54,663 bases of DNA, taken from an uncultured Saprospiraceae bacterium (lineage in GTDB: Bacteria > Bacteroidota > Bacteroidia > Chitinophagales > Saprospiraceae). Below the pieces are notes generated by a model. The model searched no databases, was not told the DNA's origin, and saw nothing but the letters and a program-made list of their open reading frames with translations. This document shows, piece after piece, positions 1 through 7,284 of this stretch. Every line of letters begins with the position of its first letter. Positions within the stretch are counted from its first letter, which is position 1. The translations under genes and the position numbers were made by a program. The stretch covers positions 1 to 54,663 of the forward strand of contig CALKXE010000160.1 in assembly GCA_938003955.1 (NCBI GenBank), in the 5' to 3' direction.

Positions 1-2
1 CT

Positions 3-770
3 TCAACATCTTCTTATTTACTTGACACATATGGTGGCGCAGCAGCAGCTTATAGTGTTTTCCAATTATCAAGTACAGCTACAAATTCGTTAAGAGTTAG
101 AAGGTCAAGTGATAATGCAGAGCAAGACATAGGATTCGTGAGTGATACACTAGACACAGCTAGTCTATTAACTTTTGTTGGTTCTAACGATGGTTTTGTA
201 ACAACCTATTACGACCAAAGTGGTAATTCATCAAACTTTACTCAAACAAGTGCATCTAATCAACCTAAAATAGTGAGTGCTGGTGTAGTAGTTACTAGCG
301 GAAGCGTTCCTGCTGTTAAATTTGATGGTATTGGCTATTATTTAAGTAATACTGTTGATTTATTTGGTGAGGCTAGACTAGACCAATTCTTTTTAACAGA
401 CACGGATGGAGATACCGCCTACATATTCCCAAACAGCAATATCACTTCTTATTATGGGATGATTGCATATAGTGGTAATACGAGTACGACCACGACATCT
501 CCTTCTTATGGTTCTCCTAGTTTATATCAAAATGGTGTCCCTATTAATGTGACAAACAGAAATACTGTGTACAATGACACTAATGGACGCAAGGTGATTT
601 CACATATTGCACCAACCACATCTATTTGGGCGGAATATAGATTTGGATTTTGGTCACCAGGATTTCTAAACTTTGGTGGTAAATTGTCAGCTCTCGTGGC
701 TTACACATCAGACCAGAGCGCAAACAGAGTAGGTATTGAAAATATCTTAGATTCACTTTACAATCCATAA
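3..770 (+). CDS. Tail fibre / receptor-binding protein, 3' part (arabinofuranosidase-B-like sugar-binding domain)
   Basis: The reading frame is open from the first bases of the window (frame starting at base 3) and stops at 770, so this is the C-terminal ~255 residues of a longer protein. The GTG at 138 is in frame but is not a convincing start. The segments LLDTYGGAAAAYS, RVRRSSDNAEQDIGF and FVTTYYDQSGNSSNFTQ are, from memory, the hallmark of the alpha-L-arabinofuranosidase-B-like module often found in phage fibres; the rest looks like a beta-sandwich lectin. I infer a virion surface protein that binds host polysaccharide. A small partner gene follows 2 bp downstream. Whether the domain hydrolyses sugar or only binds it cannot be told. 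Confidence 0.75.
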   Translation, partial: STSSYLLDTYGGAAAAYSVFQLSSTATNSLRVRRSSDNAEQDIGFVSDTLDTASLLTFVGSNDGFVTTYYDQSGNSSNFTQTSASNQPKIVSAGVVVTSGSVPAVKFDGIGYYLSNTVDLFGEARLDQFFLTDTDGDTAYIFPNSNITSYYGMIAYSGNTSTTTTSPSYGSPSLYQNGVPINVTNRNTVYNDTNGRKVISHIAPTTSIWAEYRFGFWSPGFLNFGGKLSALVAYTSDQSANRVGIENILDSLYNP

Positions 771-772
771 AA

Positions 773-991
773 ATGGCATACTACATAGGAACAAATCAAG
801 AATGTGAAGATTACAACCAAGAGGTTACTGTTGGAGAAAACTATCATGGCACTACTACTCGTTGGTCAGATATTATTGAAAACCCAATACAGGTTCAATA
901 CGCTGTTATAAAAAACGACAAATACCATAGCGATATGCAAGAAGTAGAAGTATTGCCTGAGTCTTGGTATCCACCTATACCATTGTTATAA
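773..991 (+). CDS. Small protein following the tail fibre
   Basis: This 72-residue protein begins 2 bp after the fibre stop codon and is therefore co-translated with it. It has no membrane segment and is rich in Tyr, Glu and Asn, ending in a Pro/Trp-rich tail (ESWYPPIPLL). I do not recognise the family. The position matches the 68-residue gene at 8838-9044, which also directly follows a fibre gene and also has Trp/Tyr-rich sequence, so a fibre accessory or capping role is possible. That is inference from context only. Confidence 0.6.
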   Translation: MAYYIGTNQECEDYNQEVTVGENYHGTTTRWSDIIENPIQVQYAVIKNDKYHSDMQEVEVLPESWYPPIPLL

Positions 992-1009
992 TAAAATAAA
1001 GTATATTTG
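984..1009 (+). promoter_or_regulatory. Bacteroidota-type promoter candidate for groEL
   Basis: TATATTTG at 1002-1009 matches the Bacteroidota -7 consensus TAnnTTTG. A TTG lies at 984-986, but the spacer of 15 is shorter than the usual 19-21, so the upstream half is weak. The box sits 22 nt before the groEL ATG, in the only gap (~40 bp) between the fibre and chaperonin genes. Confidence 0.45.
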
Positions 1010-1031
1010 TACTTAAATTAAATTAAATTTC

Positions 1032-2579
1032 ATGAGAGGAAACAACATTGTAAAGAATCTGAATTTCGGTTTAGAGGCTAGAGAAGGAATCTACCAGGGA
1101 GTAGATAAACTGTATAAAGCAGTTAGTTCAACATTAGGTGCGTCTGGAAAGGCTGTAATACTAGAAGATGAAGACGGTAACCCAATAATAACAAAGGATG
1201 GTGTAAGTGTTGCAAATGCAATCACATTATTAGATCCAGTTGAAAATATGGGCGCAACGCTACTAAAAGATGCCGCTCGTAAAACAGTTGAAGAAGCTGG
1301 TGACGGTACAACCACTGCGACTGTATTAGCACATGCCATTTTAACCGAAGCATATAGCCATGACGCTAAAGATGTTAAGGAAGGTATTAAGACTGCAACT
1401 GAAAAAGTAATCAAGTACTTAGAATCTGTAGCAAGTCCAGTTAAGGGTGATATGCTTAAACACATTGCAACAATATCGGCTAACAACGATCCTGAAATTG
1501 GTAAAATAATTTCTTCCGCTTTCGCTGAGGTAGGTGATAATGGCGTAGTTACAATGGAGCAATCATCTGATGAAAACACATTGTATAAAGTAATTAACGG
1601 TGCTTCATTTGATAAAGGTCTTGTTAATCTATTTTTTGCTACTAACGAAGACAAGAACAAATGCGTTCTAAATAATCCGTTAGTATTGATATGTGAAAAT
1701 AAAATAGATAACATAAGGAAGATTGAATCTATACTTAAACACGTAATGGTTAATAAGCGAGAGCTATTGATTGTTGCTGAAATGGATTCGCAGGTTTCAG
1801 GTGCGTTAGCCATGAACAAGATGAAAGGTAACATTAAGTGTAATGTTATTGATTCACCAGACTTTGGATTCAATAGAAAGCAGAAGCTTCATGATCTTTC
1901 TTTAATTACCGGAGCTAAAGTAATTAGTGAGGATCTTGGTGATGATATTGATCTTATAGAGATTGAGCATTTAGGTTCATGTTCTAGAGCAACAACAGAT
2001 CTTCATGAGACCATCATAGAGATAGCAGAGGAGTCAGAAGAGCTTACCGCAGCAATAGAGTCAGTTAAACGTCAAATAGAAGAAGAGGACAAGCCTGGTA
2101 AGAAAGCACAGCTTGATAGAAGATTAGGATTTCTATCATGTAAAGTAGCTGTAATAAAAGTTGGAGCAAATTCTGAGGTAGAACTTAAAGAAAAAACAGA
2201 TAGAGTTGAAGATGCAATTTTTGCAACTAGAGCAGCTATTAAAGAAGGTGTTGTATCAGGTGGCGGTATTGCGCTGTTAAATGCTTCATATAGTTTTGCT
2301 CCTGATAATCAAGGTGAGGAAATATTATTAAATTCTATACGTAAACCACTTGAGGTGATATTAGAGAATGCTGATAGATTTGGTGATGAAATTAATGATA
2401 TCGGTTCTAAAGATGGATTTGGTATGAATGTTAAGACTGGTGAAATGGTCAACATGATTGAAGCTGGAATTATTGATCCGCTATTAGTGACTAAGAGTGC
2501 ATTAAAGAACGCGGTGTCAGTTGCTACAACTATATTATCAACAAACTGTGTAATTAATAACTTAAGGACTAAGGAATAA
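1032..2579 (+). CDS. groEL: Chaperonin GroEL (Hsp60, group I)
   Basis: A 515-residue GroEL homologue (bacterial GroEL is about 548). The ATP-site signature GDGTTTATVLA is at residues 90-100, with the Asp equivalent to E. coli D87 at 91. The second catalytic Asp (E. coli D398) lies in RVEDAIFATRAA at 394, followed by GVVSGGGIALL. The apical region is diverged and the C-terminal Gly-Gly-Met tail is absent, the protein ending NNLRTKE. Both nucleotide-hydrolysis Asp residues are kept, so an active ATPase is expected. groES follows with a TAATG stop/start overlap, so the phage brings a complete chamber-plus-lid pair, presumably for folding capsid or tail proteins. GroEL genes are uncommon in phages. 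Confidence 0.97.
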   Translation: MRGNNIVKNLNFGLEAREGIYQGVDKLYKAVSSTLGASGKAVILEDEDGNPIITKDGVSVANAITLLDPVENMGATLLKDAARKTVEEAGDGTTTATVLAHAILTEAYSHDAKDVKEGIKTATEKVIKYLESVASPVKGDMLKHIATISANNDPEIGKIISSAFAEVGDNGVVTMEQSSDENTLYKVINGASFDKGLVNLFFATNEDKNKCVLNNPLVLICENKIDNIRKIESILKHVMVNKRELLIVAEMDSQVSGALAMNKMKGNIKCNVIDSPDFGFNRKQKLHDLSLITGAKVISEDLGDDIDLIEIEHLGSCSRATTDLHETIIEIAEESEELTAAIESVKRQIEEEDKPGKKAQLDRRLGFLSCKVAVIKVGANSEVELKEKTDRVEDAIFATRAAIKEGVVSGGGIALLNASYSFAPDNQGEEILLNSIRKPLEVILENADRFGDEINDIGSKDGFGMNVKTGEMVNMIEAGIIDPLLVTKSALKNAVSVATTILSTNCVINNLRTKE

Positions 2580-2839
2580 TGAAAGTAATGGGTAATTATG
2601 TGTTGATTCAGCCTATAAAAGCTGCTAGCATAAAAACAGAAAGTGGATTAGAACTTGGACAAATACATATATCTGATCTAAGATACAGAGAAGCTAAGGT
2701 TAAGGAATTTAGTAAAGATATTGAGGGATTAAACATCGATGATGTTGTATACTATGATAAGCATGCTGGGTTTGATCTAACCATAGATAATGAATTATAC
2801 AAAGTAATAAAGCAACCAGATATTATCTTAGTTGTGTAA
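2579..2839 (+). CDS. groES: Co-chaperonin GroES (Cpn10)
   Basis: An 86-residue Cpn10-like protein whose ATG overlaps the groEL stop codon (TAATG). The pattern VLIQPI, then a flexible ESGLEL stretch standing for the mobile loop that contacts GroEL, then AKV, DDVVYYDK and a C-terminal DIILVV strand follows the GroES beta-barrel order. It is slightly shorter than the usual ~97 residues. It should form the heptameric lid for the phage GroEL. The same TAATG overlap links it to the next gene. Confidence 0.88.
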   Translation: MKVMGNYVLIQPIKAASIKTESGLELGQIHISDLRYREAKVKEFSKDIEGLNIDDVVYYDKHAGFDLTIDNELYKVIKQPDIILVV

Positions 2840-3282
2840 TGCGCGTTGAAGCTGAAGATATAAGAAATCTTAATGTATTAAAGCATTATAGGACTATTAG
2901 AAAATGGGCTCACAAGACGAAGGGTATAAGAGAGGCAGATCTAGAGATTTTAATATATCTAGACTGTCTCGACCACTTTCGTAGAGTAGACTTTCAAGAA
3001 GGTACATTTGCTTACAGTTGGGATAAAGGTAGATGGGATAGATTAAGGAACAATGGTTGGGTTGAAGTGTGGAGAACAAGGAACAACACAACTAGGAAGT
3101 TTAATCTTTATAAAGTAACATTCAAGGGTAAGCAACTAATTAACCAAATATATCGTATAATGCTTGGGCAAGAAGATTTACCAAGTAGTACAAAAAGAAA
3201 CCCTATAATGAAGGGTGAAACATATATGGACAAAGTACTTAAGGTATCTATAGATTTAGTAAATAAAGACGAAACAAGATAA
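2839..3282 (+). CDS. Winged-helix (MarR-like) protein
   Basis: This 147-residue protein starts inside the groES stop (TAATG). It appears to hold a winged-helix fold: helix IREADLEILIYLDCL, a turn and a recognition-type helix around SWDKGRWDRLRNNGWVE, then a strand-rich wing ending YKVTFKGKQLINQIYR (about residues 30-110). The arrangement is like MarR-type readers of DNA, but I see no effector site. The basic C-terminal tail is likely disordered. Cotranscription with groEL/groES suggests a late gene; it could be a regulator or a small structural protein with a wHTH fold. Confidence 0.6.
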   Translation: MRVEAEDIRNLNVLKHYRTIRKWAHKTKGIREADLEILIYLDCLDHFRRVDFQEGTFAYSWDKGRWDRLRNNGWVEVWRTRNNTTRKFNLYKVTFKGKQLINQIYRIMLGQEDLPSSTKRNPIMKGETYMDKVLKVSIDLVNKDETR

Positions 3283-3286
3283 AAAT

Positions 3287-3955
3287 ATGAAAAAAGCATT
3301 TTACAAAACGGGTTTAAATCAAGAAAGCGATAAAAAAAAGGGCGCTTATGGTAATAACACCATGCTTGGAACAAGCTCTGTAATAGGTAGAGCTACTAAT
3401 ATGGGTGAGGTCAAAGAAGATGAATCGCAAAGCAAGACATTGTCAGAAAGTAATATGGGTAAATTACCTGAATCAGAAACTGAAGCTAGACACGCGAGAG
3501 GTCATTACAAAATGAGTGATTATTTTGGTGGTGGTCAGAACTTAAATAAAGAAGGTATTATGTCTGGTTTAAAGGCTAAGATTGAAGATAAAGCTACTGC
3601 TAGAAAAGCTAAAAACCTAGAGAAATACAATTCTATTAAGAAAGGTGAATATGAATCTAGCAATAAAACTCTAAATAATGTAGATCCAACGGCGCCAAGT
3701 GATTCTAAAATGGATGTACAACAAGCAGCGCCAGATGATAGAACTGGTCAAACCAGAGTTCAAGGAGATGCTAGCATTAAGTTGTATGACGAAAAAGACT
3801 ACCCAGATAGCGAAATGCCAGCTGGTAAGTTTAAGGCTGCACCTATAGATCTTGATATTGCAAAAGATACATCTGAATTAGATATATCTGCTTTCATGCA
3901 AGTGTCTGATGCTTTTAGTAGAGCGGCTGGAAGATCTAAAAAATACCAAAAATAA
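3287..3955 (+). CDS. Hydrophilic protein of unknown function
   Basis: 222 residues, strongly hydrophilic, rich in Lys, Asp, Ser and Gly, with few hydrophobic segments except the C-terminal SAFMQVSDAFSRAAGR helix. There is no signal peptide or recognisable domain. The composition suggests a largely disordered protein. It starts 4 bp after the winged-helix gene and is followed by two even smaller genes of similar character, all upstream of lysis. I cannot assign a function; an internal virion or scaffold-like role is possible. Confidence 0.65.
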   Translation: MKKAFYKTGLNQESDKKKGAYGNNTMLGTSSVIGRATNMGEVKEDESQSKTLSESNMGKLPESETEARHARGHYKMSDYFGGGQNLNKEGIMSGLKAKIEDKATARKAKNLEKYNSIKKGEYESSNKTLNNVDPTAPSDSKMDVQQAAPDDRTGQTRVQGDASIKLYDEKDYPDSEMPAGKFKAAPIDLDIAKDTSELDISAFMQVSDAFSRAAGRSKKYQK

Positions 3956-3961
3956 AAAACA

Positions 3962-4186
3962 ATGAATCAATACGACACACAGCAACCAATATCAGCACAA
4001 CCTCAAGTACAACCTGAACAAGTGCAAGCGACAGACCCTATTACACAAGCAGCTTTAGCAACGGCTCCTGTGCCAGTAGAAGATATATATTCTCCTTCAA
4101 AGGGTGTTGGATACAAGCAATCAGATACATTAGATAATGCCGCATTAAATATGTTTGGCTCAGAAGCAAATAGAAACCTAAGATAA
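3962..4186 (+). CDS. Small Gln/Pro-rich protein
   Basis: 74 residues with a Gln/Pro-rich first half (QPQVQPEQVQ) and a more ordered second half ending MFGSEANRNLR. It sits 6 bp behind the previous gene and 2 bp before the next, clearly part of the operon. Function not recognised. Confidence 0.6.
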   Translation: MNQYDTQQPISAQPQVQPEQVQATDPITQAALATAPVPVEDIYSPSKGVGYKQSDTLDNAALNMFGSEANRNLR

Positions 4187-4188
4187 TT

Positions 4189-4398
4189 ATGAAAAAAAAT
4201 AACATATACGAAGCTCCAAATAGTAGAAAGTACGCAGCAGAACAAGGTATTGATGCTACTTGGGAAGGTCCATTAAATATGGATAATATGCCAATCGCGC
4301 CTGGACGTAGTTCTGGAGCTGATGGTATTCAATTACTTGCAAAGAATGAGTATCCTTATCTAGCAGGTCCAATCACTCAAAGAGCAAAGGGTGAATAA
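4189..4398 (+). CDS. Small hypothetical protein
   Basis: 69 residues, with no membrane segment and no motif I recognise; it contains IAPGRSSGADGIQLLAKNEYPY. It lies in the same operon and overlaps the endolysin start by 8 bases. Proteins with such Gly/Ser/Pro composition next to packaging genes are often minor virion proteins, but that is inference. Confidence 0.55.
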   Translation: MKKNNIYEAPNSRKYAAEQGIDATWEGPLNMDNMPIAPGRSSGADGIQLLAKNEYPYLAGPITQRAKGE

Positions 4399-4849
4399 TA
4401 TAAGCAAGCATATAACATATTCAGAGGCAACACGTAGTCAAACGGCTACCAAGAATGGCATAGAGAACAGCCCTAGTGAACAACAGTTGGTTGCAATGTG
4501 CATTCTTGCTGAAAAAGTATTTGAACCTCTTAGAATCCACGTAGCGGGTCCTGTGGCTATAAATAGTTTCTTCAGATCCGTTGAGTTAAATAAAAAACTT
4601 GGTGGATCATCAACCTCACAACATTGTAAAGGTGAGGCTATGGACATAGATGATACTTACGGACATATGTCAAACGCTGACATGTTTAATTTTATTAAGG
4701 ATAATCTAGACTTTGACCAAATGATATGGGAGTACGGAAATAATGATAATCCAGATTGGGTTCATGTTTCGTATAAGAAGTCTGGTAATCGAAAAGAAAT
4801 ACTACGATGTCAAAGACTAAATGGAAAAACGGTTTACTCTCACTATTAA
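4391..4849 (+). CDS. Endolysin, peptidase M15-type (zinc D-Ala-D-Ala carboxypeptidase family)
   Basis: 152 residues, starting with GTG at 4391 behind AAAGG and overlapping the previous stop by 8 bases. The M15 zinc motif is clear: SQHCKGEAMDID at 77-88 (His78, Asp85) and DWVHVSY with His125 as third ligand. FFRSVELNKKLGG at 60-72 is the typical upstream Arg-containing segment. The family cleaves peptide cross-links of peptidoglycan. There is no signal peptide, so release needs a holin. The next gene, a spanin-like lipoprotein, overlaps its 3' end by 43 bases, making this the lysis cassette. Confidence 0.9.
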   Translation: MNNISKHITYSEATRSQTATKNGIENSPSEQQLVAMCILAEKVFEPLRIHVAGPVAINSFFRSVELNKKLGGSSTSQHCKGEAMDIDDTYGHMSNADMFNFIKDNLDFDQMIWEYGNNDNPDWVHVSYKKSGNRKEILRCQRLNGKTVYSHY

Positions 4850-5316
4850 TATTAGTGATTTTATCTTCTTGTTCTTTAGAGAAAAGAATAGAGCGTAGAT
4901 TAAGAAGAGCAGAAAGAAAGATAGAGAAGTTAACTATAAAATATCCATCTATACTAAAAAAGGATACACTACATGATACTATCGAAGTATATACACCACT
5001 TGTACAATATGATACTTCTTTTATTGATACGAATAGAGATACTATTTTTATTAATAAAGATAGACTTAGCATTAAATATATTAGGGTGGGAGACACCACC
5101 TTTATTCAGGGAGAATGCAAGAGTGACACTATTATTAAGACGATCAAAGTTCCTTATGAAAAAGTTGTAGTTAGAAAGCAAGGTATAATTGAGCAGCTTG
5201 GTAAGAATTTAAAGAGAATATTATTAATAGGATTCATGCTATTAATTGTTTTAATAGCACTGTATGTAATATTTAAATTATTGATAAAATCAATATTTCC
5301 ACTACGGCTACCATAG
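4807..5316 (+). CDS. Unimolecular spanin-like lipoprotein
   Basis: 169 residues. The N-terminus is a lipoprotein signal peptide: basic MSKTKWKNG, hydrophobic LLSLLILVI, lipobox LSSC with the lipidated Cys at 22. A charged, helix-prone periplasmic stretch follows. A single hydrophobic segment at about 138-158, then a short basic tail, closes the protein. An outer-membrane lipid anchor plus a C-terminal inner-membrane anchor is the architecture of u-spanins such as T1 gp11, which disrupt the outer membrane at lysis. Its start is embedded in the endolysin gene, as spanins often are. The assignment rests on topology and context, not on sequence similarity. Confidence 0.78.
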   Translation: MSKTKWKNGLLSLLILVILSSCSLEKRIERRLRRAERKIEKLTIKYPSILKKDTLHDTIEVYTPLVQYDTSFIDTNRDTIFINKDRLSIKYIRVGDTTFIQGECKSDTIIKTIKVPYEKVVVRKQGIIEQLGKNLKRILLIGFMLLIVLIALYVIFKLLIKSIFPLRLP

Positions 5317-5356
5317 TTAGATAGAAAAGTGATGATATTGTGTAATATATAAGTAT

Positions 5357-5629
5357 ATGGCAACTAAGATAGATAAATCAAAAATGAAGTGTAACTCGCC
5401 GAAAGCTCAAAGAAGCGGCACTAAGTCACACGTAGTTAAAGCATGCGCAAACGGCAAAGAAAAAATAATAAGATTTGGTGAGTACGGAGCTAGCACTGCT
5501 GGTAAACCTAAAGCAGGCGAGTCTGATAAAATGAAGGCTAAAAGAAAGTCTTTTAAAAGTAGACACGGTAAAAATATAGCTAAAGGAAAAATGTCGGCAG
5601 CTTATTGGGCGGACAAAGTAAAATGGTAA
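5357..5629 (+). CDS. Small basic conserved phage protein
   Basis: 90 residues, Lys/Ser-rich. It has Cys in KMKCNSP and KACANGKEK and the C-terminal block KSRHGKNIAKGKMSAAYWADKVKW. I recall near-identical C-termini in small proteins of marine phages, whose function is not established. It is the first of seven tiny basic genes lying within 1.3 kb, all in the same direction with 2-12 bp gaps or overlaps. A nucleic-acid-binding or virion role fits the charge but is not shown. Confidence 0.75.
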   Translation: MATKIDKSKMKCNSPKAQRSGTKSHVVKACANGKEKIIRFGEYGASTAGKPKAGESDKMKAKRKSFKSRHGKNIAKGKMSAAYWADKVKW

Positions 5630-5631
5630 AA

Positions 5632-5781
5632 ATGATTAAAAACAAATCAATGAACATAACATCTGAATCAAGCTCGCTTGAGCAACTTTTAAAACAAATG
5701 GAACAAAAGGATAAAGAAGTTAAGATAGTACCACAAGTTTGTGATATCGAAGATTCTGAATGTATTTCATGTGGTAGTTAA
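5632..5781 (+). CDS. 49-residue Cys-containing protein
   Basis: ATG at 5632 comes 2 bp after the previous stop; the frame runs to TAA at 5779-5781. The protein has a helix (SLEQLLKQMEQKDKEVKI) followed by a short Cys-rich end (VCDIEDSECISCGS). The last CxxC could bind metal or form a disulfide. Function unknown. It is accepted as a gene because of its tight packing between like genes. Confidence 0.55.
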   Translation: MIKNKSMNITSESSSLEQLLKQMEQKDKEVKIVPQVCDIEDSECISCGS

Positions 5782-5793
5782 TAAATTGAAAAA

Positions 5794-5952
5794 ATGAAAT
5801 CAAGAGGATTAGGAGACGATGTAGCTAAGTTCACTAAAGCTACAGGCATGCAAAAAGTAGTTAAGTATATGTCAGAAGGTCTTAATATACCATGTGGTTG
5901 CGAAGGTCGACAAAAAGCAATGAATGCACTTTTCCCTAAAAAATACAAGTAA
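5794..5952 (+). CDS. 52-residue conserved protein with CGC motif
   Basis: Starts MKSRGLGDDVAKFTKATG and continues to NIPCGCEGRQKAMNALFP. I recall this short pattern (MKSRGLGD, FTKATG, a CGC or CxC pair, LFPYK ending) as recurrent in marine and gut phage genomes, where it has no known role. Its TAA overlaps the ATG of the next gene. Confidence 0.68.
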   Translation: MKSRGLGDDVAKFTKATGMQKVVKYMSEGLNIPCGCEGRQKAMNALFPKKYK

Positions 5953-6095
5953 TGAAAAAAACTAAAATATCACCTGCATGTAAAGCTTTAGCTAAAAAGA
6001 AGTTTAAAGTATGGCCTAGTGCTTACGCATCAGGTTTTGGAGTTAGATGTACTAAAGCAGGTGGTCCAGGTAAAATGGGTAAAAAGAAAAAATAA
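5952..6095 (+). CDS. 47-residue basic protein (WPSAYASG motif)
   Basis: Overlaps the previous stop (TAATG). It contains FKVWPSAYASGFGVRC at 18-33, a motif I recall in small phage and giant-virus proteins of unknown function, and ends in a poly-Lys tail. The lysine content points to nucleic acid binding, which is inference only. The next gene again begins with a TAATG overlap. Confidence 0.65.
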   Translation: MKKTKISPACKALAKKKFKVWPSAYASGFGVRCTKAGGPGKMGKKKK

Positions 6096-6226
6096 TGGAG
6101 AAGTATAAGCCACATAAAATGTATTGCAAAAATGGTGATGTTAAAAAAGCCATGACATACAAAGAACATTTAGCATTAAAGAAAAAAGGTTGCGGACATA
6201 AGCCAATGGAAAATGGCAAAAAGTAA
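6095..6226 (+). CDS. 43-residue Lys-rich protein
   Basis: TAATG overlap with the preceding gene; it ends inside the start of the following one (14-base overlap). It carries Cys11 (KMYCKNG) and Cys33 (KKGCGHKP) with a helix between them. Function unknown. The packing and composition match its neighbours. Confidence 0.55.
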   Translation: MEKYKPHKMYCKNGDVKKAMTYKEHLALKKKGCGHKPMENGKK

Positions 6227-6482
6227 AACAAAAGGAGGCGGTACTAAAAAAGTTTGCCTACCTGCGGCTAAGGTAAAGTCGATGAGTAAATCAGAGCGCG
6301 AAGCTGTAGTTAGAGCTAAAAGATCTGCGGCATCATCTGGTAAATACAAACGATCTAGTAATAGTAATGTTAAAGGAGCTAGAAAGAAAGGCGCTACACT
6401 ACGCGATTGGTTTGAAAAAGAAAATTGGATTAACGTAGCCACTGGTGAACCTTGTGGTGCTAGCAGTAAAAAAAAGAAATAA
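6213..6482 (+). CDS. Basic protein with ENWINVATGEPCG motif
   Basis: 89 residues, strongly basic. The C-terminal block LRDWFEKENWINVATGEPCG is one I remember from small proteins of marine phages and large DNA viruses, without known function. The first half is a Lys/Arg/Ser-rich helix-prone region. It ends in a poly-Lys tail like its neighbours. It could be a condensing protein packaged with DNA, but nothing shows this directly. Confidence 0.72.
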   Translation: MAKSKTKGGGTKKVCLPAAKVKSMSKSEREAVVRAKRSAASSGKYKRSSNSNVKGARKKGATLRDWFEKENWINVATGEPCGASSKKKK

Positions 6483-6494
6483 AAAAAAGTAAAC

Positions 6495-6665
6495 ATGTAT
6501 AAAAATACAAAAAAAGGTGGGCCAAAACTGGCGCCTCTAGTTGGAATGGCAGTTAAAGCATTAGCACCTATGGTTATTAGTAAAATTGCTGGAAAGGCTA
6601 AAGAGAAAAGTGGCTTGATGATGAAAAGCAAAGGTGGAACCTTTATGTCAAAGAACTGTAAGTAA
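6495..6665 (+). CDS. 56-residue protein with a hydrophobic centre
   Basis: ATG at 6495, TAA at 6663-6665 overlapping the next ATG. A basic N-terminus (MYKNTKKGG) precedes a moderately hydrophobic stretch (LVGMAVKALAPMVISKIAG, residues 15-33) and a basic C-terminus. This could be a weak membrane helix or an amphipathic one, so a small holin is conceivable but not well supported. Confidence 0.5.
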   Translation: MYKNTKKGGPKLAPLVGMAVKALAPMVISKIAGKAKEKSGLMMKSKGGTFMSKNCK

Positions 6666-7009
6666 TGCCTTTTAAATTAGGTAATAAACCAATTGAATTA
6701 AATGGTCCTTCTGTTTATTACGAAGATCTAGGACCTGGTGTCTTAGGTCAAACTAATAAAAATGGTACTATTGCTATTAATTCAAAATTAAGTCCTAAAT
6801 TTGTAGATGAAGTAATTGAACACGAGAAGGTTCATATTAATCAAATATCTAGAGGTGATCTTACTTACGATGACGATAACATATATTGGAAAGGAAAAAA
6901 GTTTAATAAAGAACTTCACATGGTGAGAAATTCAAAAGATACACCATGGGAAAAAGAGGCTTATACTAAGTCAAACACAAAACACGGAGATACAAAATAC
7001 AATATTTAA
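6665..7009 (+). CDS. Putative zinc metallopeptidase-like protein (HEKVH)
   Basis: 114 residues. DEVIEHEKVHINQISRGDL contains an HExxH zinc motif with His53, Glu54 and His57. A downstream PWEKEAY (about 93-99) supplies a Glu in the position of a third ligand. I recall this HExxH plus ExEAY layout in short marine phage proteins. Substrate unknown; it could process virion proteins or act in peptidoglycan entry. It sits between the basic small genes and a virion beta-protein. Confidence 0.65.
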   Translation: MPFKLGNKPIELNGPSVYYEDLGPGVLGQTNKNGTIAINSKLSPKFVDEVIEHEKVHINQISRGDLTYDDDNIYWKGKKFNKELHMVRNSKDTPWEKEAYTKSNTKHGDTKYNI

Positions 7010-7011
7010 AA

Positions 7012-7278
7012 ATGGGACAATATTTAAACCAGCCAGATTTTGGCACACAGGCTGTAGATGTAACGCCTAGCGATACTATAGATTCTACTACTAAAGTAAA
7101 CCAGATGATACTTTATGTAGGTGGAACTGGTAGCGTAAAAGTATTAATGGCTGGTAAGACACAACTTGCTGATGCTATTACTTTTACTAATATTCCAGAC
7201 GGTACTTTTCTACCAATCGTAGTAGATTATGTACTAGCTACAGGAACAACTGCAACTGCCATTATTGGCGTAAAATAA
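7012..7278 (+). CDS. Small virion beta-protein (spike-base-like)
   Basis: 88 residues, nearly all beta strand by pattern, with MILYVGGTGSVKVLMAGKTQ, ITFTNIPDGTFLPIVVDYVLATGTTATAIIGVK. The layout (small-molecule-like Ala/Thr/Gly strands, GTFLPI, ATGTTA, IIGVK end) is like the small spike-base or decoration proteins placed before tail-fibre genes in many phages. It begins 2 bp after the metallopeptidase gene and precedes a fibre gene by 6 bp. Confidence 0.65.
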   Translation: MGQYLNQPDFGTQAVDVTPSDTIDSTTKVNQMILYVGGTGSVKVLMAGKTQLADAITFTNIPDGTFLPIVVDYVLATGTTATAIIGVK

Positions 7279-7284
7279 TAAACT

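Noticed and set aside
1091-1873. 260-codon open frame on the minus strand opposite groEL
   Set aside because: It lies entirely antisense to a clear GroEL; composition is that of a shadow frame and no start region or partner gene is seen.
4003-4245. Minus-strand frames over small genes at 3.9-5.4 kb
   Set aside because: All oppose tightly packed plus-strand genes with operon-type overlaps and have no independent support.
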